Shown piece by piece: positions 1 to 8,668 of a stretch of DNA of 64,000 bases (within the stretch, counting starts at the first letter, position 1; each line of letters opens with the position of its first letter). The stretch spans positions 62,001 to 126,000 of the forward strand of contig NZ_UAUI01000027.1 in assembly GCF_900455735.1 (NCBI RefSeq). Direction: 5' to 3'. The notes under the pieces are model-generated. The model was not told the origin of the DNA. It ran no database searches and saw only the letters and a list, made by a program, of their open reading frames with translations. Origin of the DNA: Rhodococcus wratislaviensis (GTDB taxonomy: Bacteria > Actinomycetota > Actinomycetes > Mycobacteriales > Mycobacteriaceae). Made by a program: the position numbers and the translations under genes.

Positions 1-661
1 CCACCGTCTCACGGCTGAGGAATTCGCCCACCTCCTGCATGAGCCGGAATCCCCATGCCTCGACACTCTGGCTGATCTCGGCGTACTCCCAGGGATCGGT
101 GACCACCACGGCCGCCCGCTGGGGACCGCTCAACGGCACCCGCGTGAGGAACAGTCGGCGGTGGTCCTTGATGACCAGGTCGCCGCGCTGCGCGATCCCG
201 TCGGGGGAGATCTTGGTCTGGATCTCGGTGACGTAGGCGTCGATCGTGCTCCAGTGCATCGCGTACGCGATGGAGACGCGGTGGTGGCCGTCGCTGACGA
301 AGTGCATGGACCCGATCCGATACACCTGGATCGGCGGCACCGACTCGCCCCGGCGCTGCGCGGCCGCCAGCCGTTGCCAGCGCTCGCGCACACGGGTGGA
401 CGTGGGCCGGAAGAACCGGTCGAAGTCGCGGGTCCGGTCGACGCTTCCGACGATGGAGTTGACCGGGATCACCTGCAGTCCGAGCGATCGTTCCCCGACC
501 CGTCCGACGGCAGCGACCACCTCGTCGAACGGCAGGATCTCGTTGACGTCGTCCGGCTCGCGGCGCAGCCAGCTGACCAGCCGCGACAACTCGGCGCGGC
601 GACGCTGGCGGGAGAAATCGTTCTCCGCGTCGGCGGCGGGGAACCCGGTGTCACGTGCCAT
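1..661 (-). CDS. ParB/sulfiredoxin-fold protein, partial (C-terminus beyond window)
   Basis: Translating the minus strand from the ATG at 659-661 gives 220 open codons that run off the left edge. About residues 60-140 form a ParB/Srx-type nuclease fold: a strand with LQVIPVNSIVGSVDR, then PPIQVYRIGSMHFVSDGHHR, whose DGHHR is the classic phosphate-binding/active-site motif of this superfamily. No helix-turn-helix of a partitioning ParB is visible in the part present, and no parA or parS lies nearby, so a role in chromosome segregation is unlikely; a stand-alone ParB-like nuclease or nucleotide-binding protein is a better description. Its start overlaps the stop of the metallophosphoesterase upstream by 11 bp (651-661), which suggests translational coupling. 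Confidence 0.8.
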   Translation of the reverse strand, partial: MARDTGFPAADAENDFSRQRRRAELSRLVSWLRREPDDVNEILPFDEVVAAVGRVGERSLGLQVIPVNSIVGSVDRTRDFDRFFRPTSTRVRERWQRLAAAQRRGESVPPIQVYRIGSMHFVSDGHHRVSIAYAMHWSTIDAYVTEIQTKISPDGIAQRGDLVIKDHRRLFLTRVPLSGPQRAAVVVTDPWEYAEISQSVEAWGFRLMQEVGEFLSRETV

Positions 662-1346
662 GCCGGCGCCTGACGATGGTGGGGTCGGCGCCCGGGGCCA
701 ACTCCATCAGGGTGAATCCCACGGTGTTGATCACCGTCGTCGCGCCGAGCGTGCGGTCCTCGGCGGCCCGGCCGTACGGGTGGACGTGCCCGTGAATCAT
801 GACGCGGGCCTGCAACCTGCCCGCCAAGGTCTCGAAGCATTCGAAACCCCGGTGCGGCGGATCCTCCTGGTCGCCCACTCCGCGCGGTGGGCTGTGCGTG
901 AGCAGCACGTCGACGCCGGACACGCCCGAGCGGCGTGCGTGCCACGCACTCGTCAGAGCCAGGTTGCGCGCCCGCCGCCGCTGCTGCCGCTCGGTCCACT
1001 GATTGGGGCCGTCGTTGTAGCGGATCGACCCACCCAGGCCCGCGATGCGCAGGCCCGCGATCCGCACGATCCGGCCGTCCGCGTTGACCGCGCCGCAGGG
1101 TCCCGGCCACGCCGAGGGCAGACCCGCCCGCATCCATCCGACACGTCCCGCGGAGTAGCCGGACAGATCGGCGTCGTGGTTGCCCGGCACGAAGACACAC
1201 GGCGCGTCGAGCGCGTCGATCAGGTATTCCAGGTAGTCGAACGGGAGATCGCCCGCACCGAGGATCAGGTCGACGTCCATGGCACGCACCTGCGAACTCC
1301 ACAGCGACTCGATCGTCTCGTCGGACACTGCGAGTACCGAGACCAT
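651..1346 (-). CDS. Calcineurin-like metallophosphoesterase
   Basis: 231 residues. The metallophosphoesterase metal-ligand pattern is present: an early strand with D (VSVLAVSDETIE, weaker than the usual D-x-H), GAGDLPFDYLEYL (GD box), VPGNHDADL (GNHD box), LLTHSPP, and MIHGHVHPYG (GHxH box). These bind two metal ions and hydrolyse a phosphomonoester or diester; the substrate cannot be read from the sequence. The first box lacks the usual D-x-H histidine (S-D-E here), which is a real departure. It is cytoplasmic, with no signal peptide, and is probably co-transcribed with the ParB-fold gene that overlaps its end. Confidence 0.85.
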   Translation of the reverse strand: MVSVLAVSDETIESLWSSQVRAMDVDLILGAGDLPFDYLEYLIDALDAPCVFVPGNHDADLSGYSAGRVGWMRAGLPSAWPGPCGAVNADGRIVRIAGLRIAGLGGSIRYNDGPNQWTERQQRRRARNLALTSAWHARRSGVSGVDVLLTHSPPRGVGDQEDPPHRGFECFETLAGRLQARVMIHGHVHPYGRAAEDRTLGATTVINTVGFTLMELAPGADPTIVRRRHGT

Positions 1347-1411
1347 GCTCCGACGCTACCGGCTCGCGAGGCCGGAGGACGGGTGAGCGGCTTCGGTGGT
1401 TTGATTGCGGG

Positions 1412-1999
1412 GTGACTGACAGCGTTGTGGCCTCCGTTCGCGCGCACCTGCTGGGGCAGATCGGGGGACCGGAGCCGACCGCCGCATCGGTGACGTTCCT
1501 GGGCGTCGAGCCGCTGGACGTGCTGCGGTTCGCACCCGACGACGAGGATCTGGTTCGCTACGTGACCCTGGGGTGCTCCCGGCACCCGATGGGCGACCCC
1601 GGCGAACTGGTGGCCGACCCGCTCCGTGGCCCCCGCGCCGAACTGATCCTCACCCTGCGCGGCGGCGCCGGGGTGGCGTCGGGAGTGGCGCGCACACTCG
1701 CGGTCCTGGCGGCGGCGCCGTCGGTGGAAGGGGTGGTTCTCGTCGAGGACGCGCTGCTCGACCTGGGGGAGCCGCTGTGGAAGGACACACCGTTCACCGC
1801 CGTGCTGCTCGGTGAGTCGACCATCCCCGACCTCCCGCTGCCCGAACCCGCGGAGGCCGTGCGGTTCCTCGCGGTCGTGCCGATCACCGGCACCGAGGCG
1901 GCGTGGGTCCGACTGCGCGGCGCAGGCGCACTGCGCGACGCCTGGGCGGAGGCGGGCATCGACGTCCGCGATCCGCACCGCGGTGCCGCGTCCCTCTAG
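1412..1999 (+). CDS. Suppressor of fused (SUFU) domain protein
   Basis: 195 residues, GTG start. The middle contains the SUFU-like core: VLRFAPDDEDLVRYVTLGCS, then an acidic/charged stretch and RAELILTLRGG, followed by a hydrophobic C-terminal half with FLAVVPITGTEAAWVR. In bacteria this domain occurs as a stand-alone protein and as an immunity-like partner of polymorphic toxins. No toxin gene is adjacent here; the neighbours are a phosphoesterase and corA, so no immunity role can be claimed. Its last 4 bp overlap the stop of corA on the other strand. Confidence 0.8.
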   Translation: MTDSVVASVRAHLLGQIGGPEPTAASVTFLGVEPLDVLRFAPDDEDLVRYVTLGCSRHPMGDPGELVADPLRGPRAELILTLRGGAGVASGVARTLAVLAAAPSVEGVVLVEDALLDLGEPLWKDTPFTAVLLGESTIPDLPLPEPAEAVRFLAVVPITGTEAAWVRLRGAGALRDAWAEAGIDVRDPHRGAASL

Positions 2000-3087
2000 A
2001 GCCAGTGGTTCCGGCGGAACGTGACGAACAGGCCCACCGTCACCGACGCGATCACCAACACCACGCCGTGATAGCCGTACTGCCAATGCAATTCGGGCAT
2101 GTTGTCGAAGTTCATGCCGTAGATGCCCGCGATCATCGTCGGCACGGCCGCGATGGCCACCCACGCCGAGATCTTGCGCATGTCGGTGTTCTGCTGCACG
2201 GCGATCTTGGCGAGGGCGGCATCGACGAGTGAGCTGAGGACCTCGTCGTATTCGGCGATCCGCTCGGCGACGGTGGTGTGGTGATCGAGGACGTCGCGGA
2301 AGTAGCGGCGAATCTCCTTCGGCACCGGATTGCCCGGGGATCGCGTCAGCCGGAGCAGCGGATTGGACAGCGGGTTCACCGACTTGCGGAGTTCGACGAT
2401 CTCGCGCTTGAGAAGGTAGATGTGTTCGACCGCGACGCTGCTGCGCGGACTGAACACCGCCTCCTCCATGCCGTCGACGTCCTCCTCGATGGCCTGGGTG
2501 ACCTCGAGGTACGTGTCCACCACGTGGTCCGCGACCGCGTGCAGCACCGCGTAGGGGCCCAGGGCGAGCCGCTCCTGGTTCGCCTCCAGCGCATGGCGGA
2601 CGTTCGCGAGCGGGGAATGGTCACCGTGCCGGACGGTGATGACGAAGTCGGCGCCCACGAACACCATGATCTCGCCGGTCTCGACGATCTCGCTGGCGGT
2701 GGCCACCGACTCGTGCGGCACGTAGTTGACCGTCCGCAACACGAGGAACAGGACGTCGTCGTAGCGTTCCAGCTTCGGCCGCTGGTGGGCGTGGACGGCG
2801 TCCTCGACCATCAGCTCGTGCAGCCCGAACGTCTCGGCCACACTCTCCATCTGCCCCTCGTCGGGGGCGAGAAGCCCGACCCACACGAACCCCCGACCCT
2901 GCTTGCGGACCTCGGCCATCGCGGCCTGGTGGGTGTACTTGCCGGGAAGCCTCGTGCCGTCGACGTACACACCGCAATCCACGATGGCGCGCGCCGTCGG
3001 GATGCGGATCCTGGGGGCCGGGTCCTTGTCACCGTTGCGCTGATCCTTGTCGCTGCCGCGCTTGGGGAGCGAGGGCACAGACGGCAC
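1996..3087 (-). CDS. corA: CorA-type magnesium/cobalt transporter
   Basis: 363 residues, GTG start preceded by GGGAGGG. A long cytoplasmic alpha/beta domain and helices (about 1-300) lead to two C-terminal membrane segments. The family signature YGMNF lies at about residues 323-327, at the end of the first membrane helix and the mouth of the pore, followed by a short periplasmic loop (PELHWQYGYHG) and the second helix, ending in a basic tail (FRRNHWL). CorA is a homopentameric Mg2+ channel. It is divergent from the PHP gene and convergent with the SUFU gene. Confidence 0.95.
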   Translation of the reverse strand: MPSVPSLPKRGSDKDQRNGDKDPAPRIRIPTARAIVDCGVYVDGTRLPGKYTHQAAMAEVRKQGRGFVWVGLLAPDEGQMESVAETFGLHELMVEDAVHAHQRPKLERYDDVLFLVLRTVNYVPHESVATASEIVETGEIMVFVGADFVITVRHGDHSPLANVRHALEANQERLALGPYAVLHAVADHVVDTYLEVTQAIEEDVDGMEEAVFSPRSSVAVEHIYLLKREIVELRKSVNPLSNPLLRLTRSPGNPVPKEIRRYFRDVLDHHTTVAERIAEYDEVLSSLVDAALAKIAVQQNTDMRKISAWVAIAAVPTMIAGIYGMNFDNMPELHWQYGYHGVVLVIASVTVGLFVTFRRNHWL

Positions 3088-3233
3088 CGGGCCCTCCCTT
3101 CACCGTCGAGTCGGACATGCTGCTGGTGAATCGTACGTCAGCGCCCGCTCCGGGCCGTCGGTGTCGCACGACACGCCAGGCTTCCGGGCCGCACGCTCGG
3201 ACCCCGTGCCGCGACACCTGACAGACTGGTCTG

Positions 3234-4088
3234 GTGCTCATCGATCTCCACACCCATTCGACGGCCTCCGACGGAACCGACAGCCCGGCGGACCTTGTGC
3301 GCGCCGCGGGGGCGGCGGGACTCGACACCGTGGCGATCACCGATCACGACACGACGGCGGGGTGGGCCGAGGCGGTCGCAGCGTTGCCTGCGGGGCTCGC
3401 GCTGGTGCGGGGCATGGAGATGTCCTGCGAGGGGCGAGGCGAGGACGGACGCCCGGTTGCGGTGCATCTCCTCGCCTACCTGTTCGATCCCGCGCACGCC
3501 GCGTTTGCGCGCGAGAGGGAACGGTTGCGGAACGAGCGGATCGTGCGCATCCGCGCCATGGCGGAGCTCATGATGGAGGACGGTCTCCCCATCGACGCCG
3601 ACGAGGTGCTCGCGGAAGCGGGACCTGCGGCGGGGCGCCCGCACCTGGCGAGGGCCCTGATGCGCGCCGGTGTGGTCGGCAGCGTCGGTGAGGCGTTCGT
3701 GGATCTGCTGGCCCCGCGCGGCCGGTACTTCGTCGACAAGTCGGACACCCCCCTCGACGACGCCGTCCAACTGGTGGCGGAGGCCGGGGGAGTGAGCGTC
3801 CTCGCCCACGGTCGGGCCCGCACGAGGGGACGGCTGCTGTCCCTCGATCACGTCCGCGACCTGGCGGGAGCCGGTCTGCACGGACTCGAGGTGCATCACC
3901 CCGATCACTCGTCGGACGACGCGCGGGTACTGCAGGAACTCGCCGACGAGCTCGGTCTGGTCGTCACCGGCTCCTCCGACTACCACGGCACGAACAAGGC
4001 CATCCGGCTCGGTGAGTTCACGACGGACGCCGACGAATTCGACACCCTCGTATCGAAAGCATCCGGGGTGCAGGTGGTCTCGGCATGA
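3234..4088 (+). CDS. PHP-domain phosphoesterase (TrpH/RNase AM-like)
   Basis: 284 residues, GTG start. The PHP metal motifs follow in order: LIDLHTHSTASDG at the N-terminus, AITDHDTTAGW, the conserved HLLAYLFD strand, GRPHLARALM, LEVHHPDHS and SSDYHG near the C-terminus. This arrangement matches the TrpH/YciV type, which hydrolyses 3',5'-nucleoside bisphosphates or trims short RNAs from the 5' end. The usual AHP motif is AHGRAR here. It overlaps the following small membrane-protein gene by ATGA, so the two are translationally coupled. Confidence 0.9.
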   Translation: MLIDLHTHSTASDGTDSPADLVRAAGAAGLDTVAITDHDTTAGWAEAVAALPAGLALVRGMEMSCEGRGEDGRPVAVHLLAYLFDPAHAAFARERERLRNERIVRIRAMAELMMEDGLPIDADEVLAEAGPAAGRPHLARALMRAGVVGSVGEAFVDLLAPRGRYFVDKSDTPLDDAVQLVAEAGGVSVLAHGRARTRGRLLSLDHVRDLAGAGLHGLEVHHPDHSSDDARVLQELADELGLVVTGSSDYHGTNKAIRLGEFTTDADEFDTLVSKASGVQVVSA

Positions 4089-4444
4089 ACACGCACGAGT
4101 CCGAGCGGTACGACCCCTACGGTCCGACCGTCCCGAGGACGGTGACGGCCACCGAACCGCGACGCAGTCCGCTCGTGGTCCGCGCGCTGCGCGCCCTCAG
4201 CGGGGCCGTCGCCGCCGGCGTGGTGATCCTCTGCCTCGTCGTGATCGGCTCCGCCTACGTGGGCGGCGGCCGTGGCTTCCCAGGCCCCGGGGCGATCTCC
4301 ATCACCGCGCACGTGGTTGCGTCCGTGTTCGTGATCGTGGCGCAGCGGATTTCGGACCGCCGCGACGGTCTCGTCGCCGTGGTCGCATCCGTCGCCGTTC
4401 TCGCGGCGGCGGCGCTTCTGCTGGCCACCCAGTGGTGGGGTTGA
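4085..4444 (+). CDS. Small membrane protein, three predicted helices
   Basis: 119 residues. After a hydrophilic N-terminus of about 30 residues there are three hydrophobic stretches: about 35-57 (AVAAGVVILCLVVIGSAYV), 70-90 (ISITAHVVASVFVIVAQRI) and 97-116 (LVAVVASVAVLAAAALLLA). I recognise no family. The ATGA overlap with the PHP gene implies co-expression, but no functional link is evident. Confidence 0.75.
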   Translation: MNTHESERYDPYGPTVPRTVTATEPRRSPLVVRALRALSGAVAAGVVILCLVVIGSAYVGGGRGFPGPGAISITAHVVASVFVIVAQRISDRRDGLVAVVASVAVLAAAALLLATQWWG

Positions 4445-4820
4445 CGGACACTCGGTGCGTTATGTGAAACCGGCTCTCACAGTGACCCGCCGGTAACTTA
4501 TTCTCACAGGTAGAGGCCAGAAAACGTGAGACATCTGACTGTCGTGGCAATTTGATTGTGCATCGATATTCGTGCCAGACTTAGCACCACTCCGACGTCG
4601 GCGCCACCGCCCTTCGGCGGGGGTTTATGGCAGTGTTGCCAGGGCTCACCCGCCCGTGCCATGACGCTTCGGACGTTCTGCGGCCATCGTGATCGCGCAC
4701 CCCGGAAGCTTCACCCTCAGTTGTCGTTCGTGGAGTAACTGTGAAGATCAGCGCCGATCCTCACGGTTACTTCTCAGTAACCCGGCCCCGAGTGAGCCTG
4801 GACTTAGCAGGAGTGTCATC
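4445..4820. other. Long intergenic leader upstream of malic enzyme
   Basis: 376 bp without a convincing gene. It holds a small hairpin, CCGCC-CTTC-GGCGG (4607-4620) followed by GGGTTT, which could end transcription from the upstream pair or act in the leader. Closer to the gene is a perfect inverted repeat, GGTTAC-N6-GTAACC (4765-4782). The region is AT-richer than its surroundings around 4500-4560, where a promoter is likely. No riboswitch class was recognised. Confidence 0.5.
4765..4782. promoter_or_regulatory. Inverted repeat, candidate operator for malic enzyme
   Basis: GGTTAC, six bases, GTAACC: a perfect 6-bp dyad 38 bp before the malic enzyme start and 26 bp before its Shine-Dalgarno sequence. 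Position and symmetry suit a repressor or activator site, or a small RNA hairpin. The binding protein is unknown. Confidence 0.4.
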
Positions 4821-6014
4821 GTGTCCATCGTGTCCGAACCCACCACACCGCAGAAGGTCGAGCTGACCGACGAAGAGATCTTCGCCGGCCACATCGGGGG
4901 GAAGCTCTCCGTCGAGACCACGACCGCCCTCGATACGCAGCGCGCCCTGTCCATTGCCTACACACCCGGCGTCGCACAGGTTTCCCGCGCCATCGCCGCC
5001 GACGAAACCCTCGCCGACCGGTACACCTGGACCAGCCGCCTGGTGGTCGTCGTCTCCGACGGCTCCGCGGTGCTCGGCCTCGGGGACATCGGCCCGCGCG
5101 CGTCCCTTCCCGTGATGGAGGGCAAGTCCGCCCTGTTCAAGAACTTCGCGGGCCTGAACTCGATCCCGCTGGTCCTCGACACCAAGGACCCCGACGAGAT
5201 CGTCGAAACCCTGATCCGGCTGCGCCCGAGCTTCGGTGCGGTCAACCTCGAGGACATCTCCGCACCGCGCTGCTTCGAGATCGAAAAGCGCGTCATCGAG
5301 GCGTTGGACTGCCCGGTCATGCACGACGACCAGCACGGCACCGCCATCGTCGTCCTCGCCGCCCTCAAGGGTGCGGTCACGGTCCAGGACCGCGACATCC
5401 ACGATCTGCGGGTCGTCATCTCCGGTGCCGGCGCCGCCGGAGTCGCCTGCGCGAACATCCTGCTCGCCGCCGGGATCGCCGACGTGACCGTCCTCGACTC
5501 GAAGGGCATCGTCTCCGCCGACCGGCAGGACCTCAACGAGATCAAGGTCGACCTGGCCGCGCGCACCAACCCGGCCGGCCGCCGCGGCGGCACCGCCGAA
5601 GCCCTCGACGGGGCGGATGTGTTCCTCGGGGTGTCCGCCGGGACCGTGCCGGAGGAGCTGATCGCCACCATGGCGAAGGATTCCATCGTGTTCGCGTTGT
5701 CGAACCCGGACCCGGAGATCCACCCCGACATCGCCCGCAAGCATGCGGCGATCGTGGCCACCGGACGCAGCGATTTCCCGAACCAGATCAACAATGTGCT
5801 TGCCTTCCCCGGCGTGTTCCGTGGCGCCCTGGATGCCGGTGCCCGCCGGATCACCGAAGGTATGAAGCTCGCCGCCGCCGAGGCAATCCTCTCGGTCGTC
5901 GGTGACGAGCTGGCTGTAGACAAGATCGTTCCCAGCCCGCTCGATCCTCGCGTCGCCCCCGCTGTCGCGGAGGCAGTCGCCGCCGCTGCTCGTGCAGAAG
6001 GCGTCACCGACTAG
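4821..6014 (+). CDS. NAD(P)-dependent malic enzyme (oxaloacetate-decarboxylating)
   Basis: 397 residues. The GTG start at 4821 is chosen because AGGAG lies 7 nt upstream; an in-frame extension to 4689 is open but has no such signal. The enzyme converts malate to pyruvate and CO2 with reduction of NAD(P). Visible family motifs are SIAYTPGVA (substrate Tyr), GDIGPRASLPVMEGKSALFK (metal and catalytic Lys region), the metal-binding CPVMHDDQHGTA, the Rossmann motif VVISGAGAAGVACA, and FALSNPDPEI plus SDFPNQINNVLAFPG. About 400 residues is the short bacterial form without the phosphotransacetylase-like domain. It sits alone behind a long leader and is followed by a strong terminator. Confidence 0.93.
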   Translation: MSIVSEPTTPQKVELTDEEIFAGHIGGKLSVETTTALDTQRALSIAYTPGVAQVSRAIAADETLADRYTWTSRLVVVVSDGSAVLGLGDIGPRASLPVMEGKSALFKNFAGLNSIPLVLDTKDPDEIVETLIRLRPSFGAVNLEDISAPRCFEIEKRVIEALDCPVMHDDQHGTAIVVLAALKGAVTVQDRDIHDLRVVISGAGAAGVACANILLAAGIADVTVLDSKGIVSADRQDLNEIKVDLAARTNPAGRRGGTAEALDGADVFLGVSAGTVPEELIATMAKDSIVFALSNPDPEIHPDIARKHAAIVATGRSDFPNQINNVLAFPGVFRGALDAGARRITEGMKLAAAEAILSVVGDELAVDKIVPSPLDPRVAPAVAEAVAAAARAEGVTD

Positions 6015-6029
6015 CGAGAATCCGTCGAG

Positions 6030-6076
6030 CACCCCGATCCGGAACCCGCACCCACGGTTCCGGTGTCGGGGTGTTT
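6030..6076 (+). terminator. Rho-independent terminator after malic enzyme
   Basis: CACCCCGATCCGGAACC (6030-6046) pairs with GGTTCCGGTGTCGGGGTG (6056-6073) apart from a short internal mismatch; TTT follows. It lies between the convergent malic enzyme and importer operon and could stop transcription in both directions. Confidence 0.8.
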
Positions 6077-6096
6077 GCCGTTGGGGGACTTCTTCG

Positions 6097-6801
6097 CTAC
6101 GACGCGCGCTCGGCGATCTGTTCGGCGCTCGGGTTGCGGCGCAGGCGGCCGGTCCCCGGAACGGACGCCCACACCGCCAGCGCCAGCAGGCCGTCCACGA
6201 CGAGGGCGAGGATCGTCACGAGCAGCGCACCGACGAGCACCCGGTCGTACTGGCGCAGGGCCAGTCCGTCGAAGATGTAGCGCCCCAGGCCGCCGAGGTT
6301 GACGTACGCGGCGACCGTTGCGGTCGCGATGATCTGCAGGGTGGCGTTACGCAGCCCGCCGAGCATGAGCGGCAGCGCATTCGGGGCCTCGACACGCGTG
6401 AGGACCTGCCATTCGGTCATTCCCATCGCGCGGGCGGCGTCCACGACCGTTCGGTCGACGTTCGCGACACCCGCGTACGTGCCCGCGAGCACCGGCGGGA
6501 TTCCGAGGATCACCAGCGCCAGGATCGGCGGGATCAGACCCAGTCCGAGCAGCAGCACCAGGAACGTCAGCAGACCCAGTGTCGGCAGCGAGCGGAGCGC
6601 GTTGACGAGACCGACCACGACCACGTCACCCTTGCGCAGATGTCCGATGATCAGACCGATCGGGACCGCGACCACCGCGGACAGTGCAACTGCCAGGAAG
6701 CTGTACCAGAGGTGTTCGAGAATGCGGGCGCCGATTCCGGTACTGCCCGACCAGTTACCCGGATCGACGATGTACTCCCATGCGCCGCCGAAGATGTTCA
6801 C
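6097..6801 (-). CDS. Compatible-solute (glycine betaine/choline-type) ABC importer permease
   Basis: 234 residues from the GTG at 6801, whose GTGA overlaps the stop of the preceding permease. It has five to six membrane helices and the binding-protein-dependent permease EAA-like loop (VVDAARAMGMTEWQVLTRVEAPNALPLMLGGLR), typical of OpuC/ProW-type subunits. It is the last gene of a four-gene operon that imports quaternary amines or similar osmolytes. The substrate is inferred from the family, not proven by sequence. Confidence 0.9.
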   Translation of the reverse strand: MNIFGGAWEYIVDPGNWSGSTGIGARILEHLWYSFLAVALSAVVAVPIGLIIGHLRKGDVVVVGLVNALRSLPTLGLLTFLVLLLGLGLIPPILALVILGIPPVLAGTYAGVANVDRTVVDAARAMGMTEWQVLTRVEAPNALPLMLGGLRNATLQIIATATVAAYVNLGGLGRYIFDGLALRQYDRVLVGALLVTILALVVDGLLALAVWASVPGTGRLRRNPSAEQIAERAS

Positions 6802-7496
6802 GAAGCCTCCCCTGCGGCCGGGGCCGCCGACTGTCCCGCGACCAGCGGCGTGCGCCGGACTTTCTGCTGCCGGGTCCACGGTGTCAGTGCCCGGCCGACC
6901 AGGAACAGCAGCAGGTCGAACGCGAGGGCCAGAACGACGATCGCGATGATCCCGGCGAGAATCTGGTCCGGGTAGTCACGCTGGTAGCCCTGGGTGAACA
7001 GGGTGCCGAGACCGCCGATCCCGATCAGCGAACCCACCGACACCAGCGAGATGTTGGTCACGGCCACCACTCGCACGTTCGCGACGAGAACGGGTAGCGC
7101 GAGGGGCAATTCGACGGTCAGGGCCCGGCGGAGCCGGGTGAAACCCATCGCGGTGGCCGAGTCGACGACGTCGGCGGGAACGGAGTCGAGGGCCTCGGGC
7201 ACGGCGCGGATGAGCAGGGCGGTGGAGTAGATCGTCAGCGCGATCACCACGTTGAGCGGGTCCAGGATCTGCAGTCCGACGACGGAGGGGATTGTCACGA
7301 ACAATGCCAGCGACGGGATCGTGAACGCGATGCCCGCGACGATCAGCGTGATCTTCCGCAGCCAGGACGCACCCCGGATCGCGGTCCCGACCGGGACCGC
7401 GATGAGCAACCCGATCAGCAGCGGAACCAGCGCGAGGTAGAGATGGGTCTTCGTCAGGTCGACGACGACCGAGAAGTTGTCGATGAGCCACCGCAT
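6798..7496 (-). CDS. Compatible-solute ABC importer permease
   Basis: 232 residues starting at the ATG MRWLIDNF, four bases after the ATPase stop; a longer frame to 7556 would overlap the ATPase gene. It has multiple membrane helices and the permease loop VVDSATAMGFTRLRRALTVELPLALPVLVANVR. Together with the neighbouring permease it forms a heterodimeric channel driven by the ATPase gene just upstream. GTGA coupling to the next gene supports stoichiometric synthesis. Confidence 0.9.
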   Translation of the reverse strand: MRWLIDNFSVVVDLTKTHLYLALVPLLIGLLIAVPVGTAIRGASWLRKITLIVAGIAFTIPSLALFVTIPSVVGLQILDPLNVVIALTIYSTALLIRAVPEALDSVPADVVDSATAMGFTRLRRALTVELPLALPVLVANVRVVAVTNISLVSVGSLIGIGGLGTLFTQGYQRDYPDQILAGIIAIVVLALAFDLLLFLVGRALTPWTRQQKVRRTPLVAGQSAAPAAGEAS

Positions 7497-7500
7497 GGGA

Positions 7501-8658
7501 TCACGGCCCGTCCGGGGTTGCCGGTTGGGCAGTGAAGTAGTGCTCACCCCTCGCACGATCCTCGGCTGCCCGCTGCTCGGCCAGCTTCGCGATCACCTCG
7601 GAGCCGAGGATGCCCCCGGTGACCGCGCCGTCGGCGTCGACGGCCACACCGATGCCCGACGGAGAGGAGATGGCCGCGTCCAGGGCCTGCCGCAGGTCGG
7701 CGCCGGGGGAGAAGAGGGATCCACCGGCCGCGGTGCATTCGGAGACGGGCCGACCGGCCCGCGCCCCCTCGACGCCGGTGACGTCGATCCACCCCCGCGG
7801 TACGCCCGCGTCCGTGACGACCAGGACCCATTCACCCTGTTCGAGCCGGAGCCCGGGCAACTCCTTCTCGGTCGCCGTCCGGATGGTGTGCAGCGGAACC
7901 TGATCTGCCGTCCGGAACGACAGCCCGCGGTACCCGCGGTCGCGTCCCACGAACGAGGCGACGAAATCGGTGGCCGGCGCGGACAGCACCGTGTCGGGCG
8001 CGTCGTACTGCTGCAACCGGCCACCCGGTCCGAAGACCGCCACCCGGTCACCGAGTTTGACGGCCTCGTCGATGTCGTGGGTGACGAACACGATCGTCTT
8101 GCGCATCTCGGCCTGCAGGCGCTGCATCTCGGCCTGCAGATCTTCGCGGACAACGGGATCGACGGCGCTGAACGGTTCGTCCATCAGCAGGATCGGGGGG
8201 TCGGCAGCCAGTGCCCGCGCGACCCCCACGCGTTGTTGCTGCCCGCCGGACAGCTGGCCGGGATAGCGGGACGCCAGCGCCGGGTCGAGTCCGACGCGTT
8301 CGAGCACCGCCAACGCGGCCTTGCGGGCGTTGCGTCGTGAGTCGCCGCGCAGCACCGGCACGGTCGCGACGTTGTCGACCACCGTGCGGTGCGGCAGCAG
8401 TCCTGCGCTCTGGATGACGTAGCCGATGCCGAGCCGAAGCTTCACCGCGTCGGTCTGGGCGATGTCGCGGCCGTCGACCGTGATCGTTCCCGCGGTCGGG
8501 GTGATCATCCGGTTGATCATCCGCATCGACGTGGTCTTGCCACAGCCGGACGGCCCGACGAAGACCGTGAACGATTCGGCGTCGATCTCCAGGTCGAGGC
8601 CGTCGACCGCCGTCGTACCGTCCGGGTACTGCTTGGTGACTCCCGAGAATGTGATCAC
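7501..8658 (-). CDS. Compatible-solute ABC importer ATPase with CBS-like tail
   Basis: 385 residues. Nucleotide-binding domain in residues 1-240: Walker A GPSGCGKTT, signature LSGGQQQRVGVARAL, Walker B ILLMDEPFSAVD, and the H-loop FVTHDIDEAVKLGD. The C-terminal 145 residues form a CBS-pair-like region, as in OpuCA and ProV, where CBS domains sense ionic strength and gate transport. It is the second gene of the operon, 10 bp after the binding-protein gene. Confidence 0.93.
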   Translation of the reverse strand: MITFSGVTKQYPDGTTAVDGLDLEIDAESFTVFVGPSGCGKTTSMRMINRMITPTAGTITVDGRDIAQTDAVKLRLGIGYVIQSAGLLPHRTVVDNVATVPVLRGDSRRNARKAALAVLERVGLDPALASRYPGQLSGGQQQRVGVARALAADPPILLMDEPFSAVDPVVREDLQAEMQRLQAEMRKTIVFVTHDIDEAVKLGDRVAVFGPGGRLQQYDAPDTVLSAPATDFVASFVGRDRGYRGLSFRTADQVPLHTIRTATEKELPGLRLEQGEWVLVVTDAGVPRGWIDVTGVEGARAGRPVSECTAAGGSLFSPGADLRQALDAAISSPSGIGVAVDADGAVTGGILGSEVIAKLAEQRAAEDRARGEHYFTAQPATPDGP

Positions 8659-8668
8659 GGCAGGCTCC

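Noticed and set aside
246..1415. Long plus-strand open frame at the left edge
   Set aside because: It opposes the ParB-fold and metallophosphoesterase genes, whose family motifs are clear, and its own translation shows no recognisable fold.
1412..1999. SUFU protein as toxin immunity gene
   Set aside because: No toxin, secretion or HNH gene adjoins it; its neighbours are housekeeping-like.
4556..4738. Possible small gene in the malic enzyme leader
   Set aside because: The 60-codon frame has no ribosome-binding sequence, no motif and atypical composition; regulatory content is more likely.
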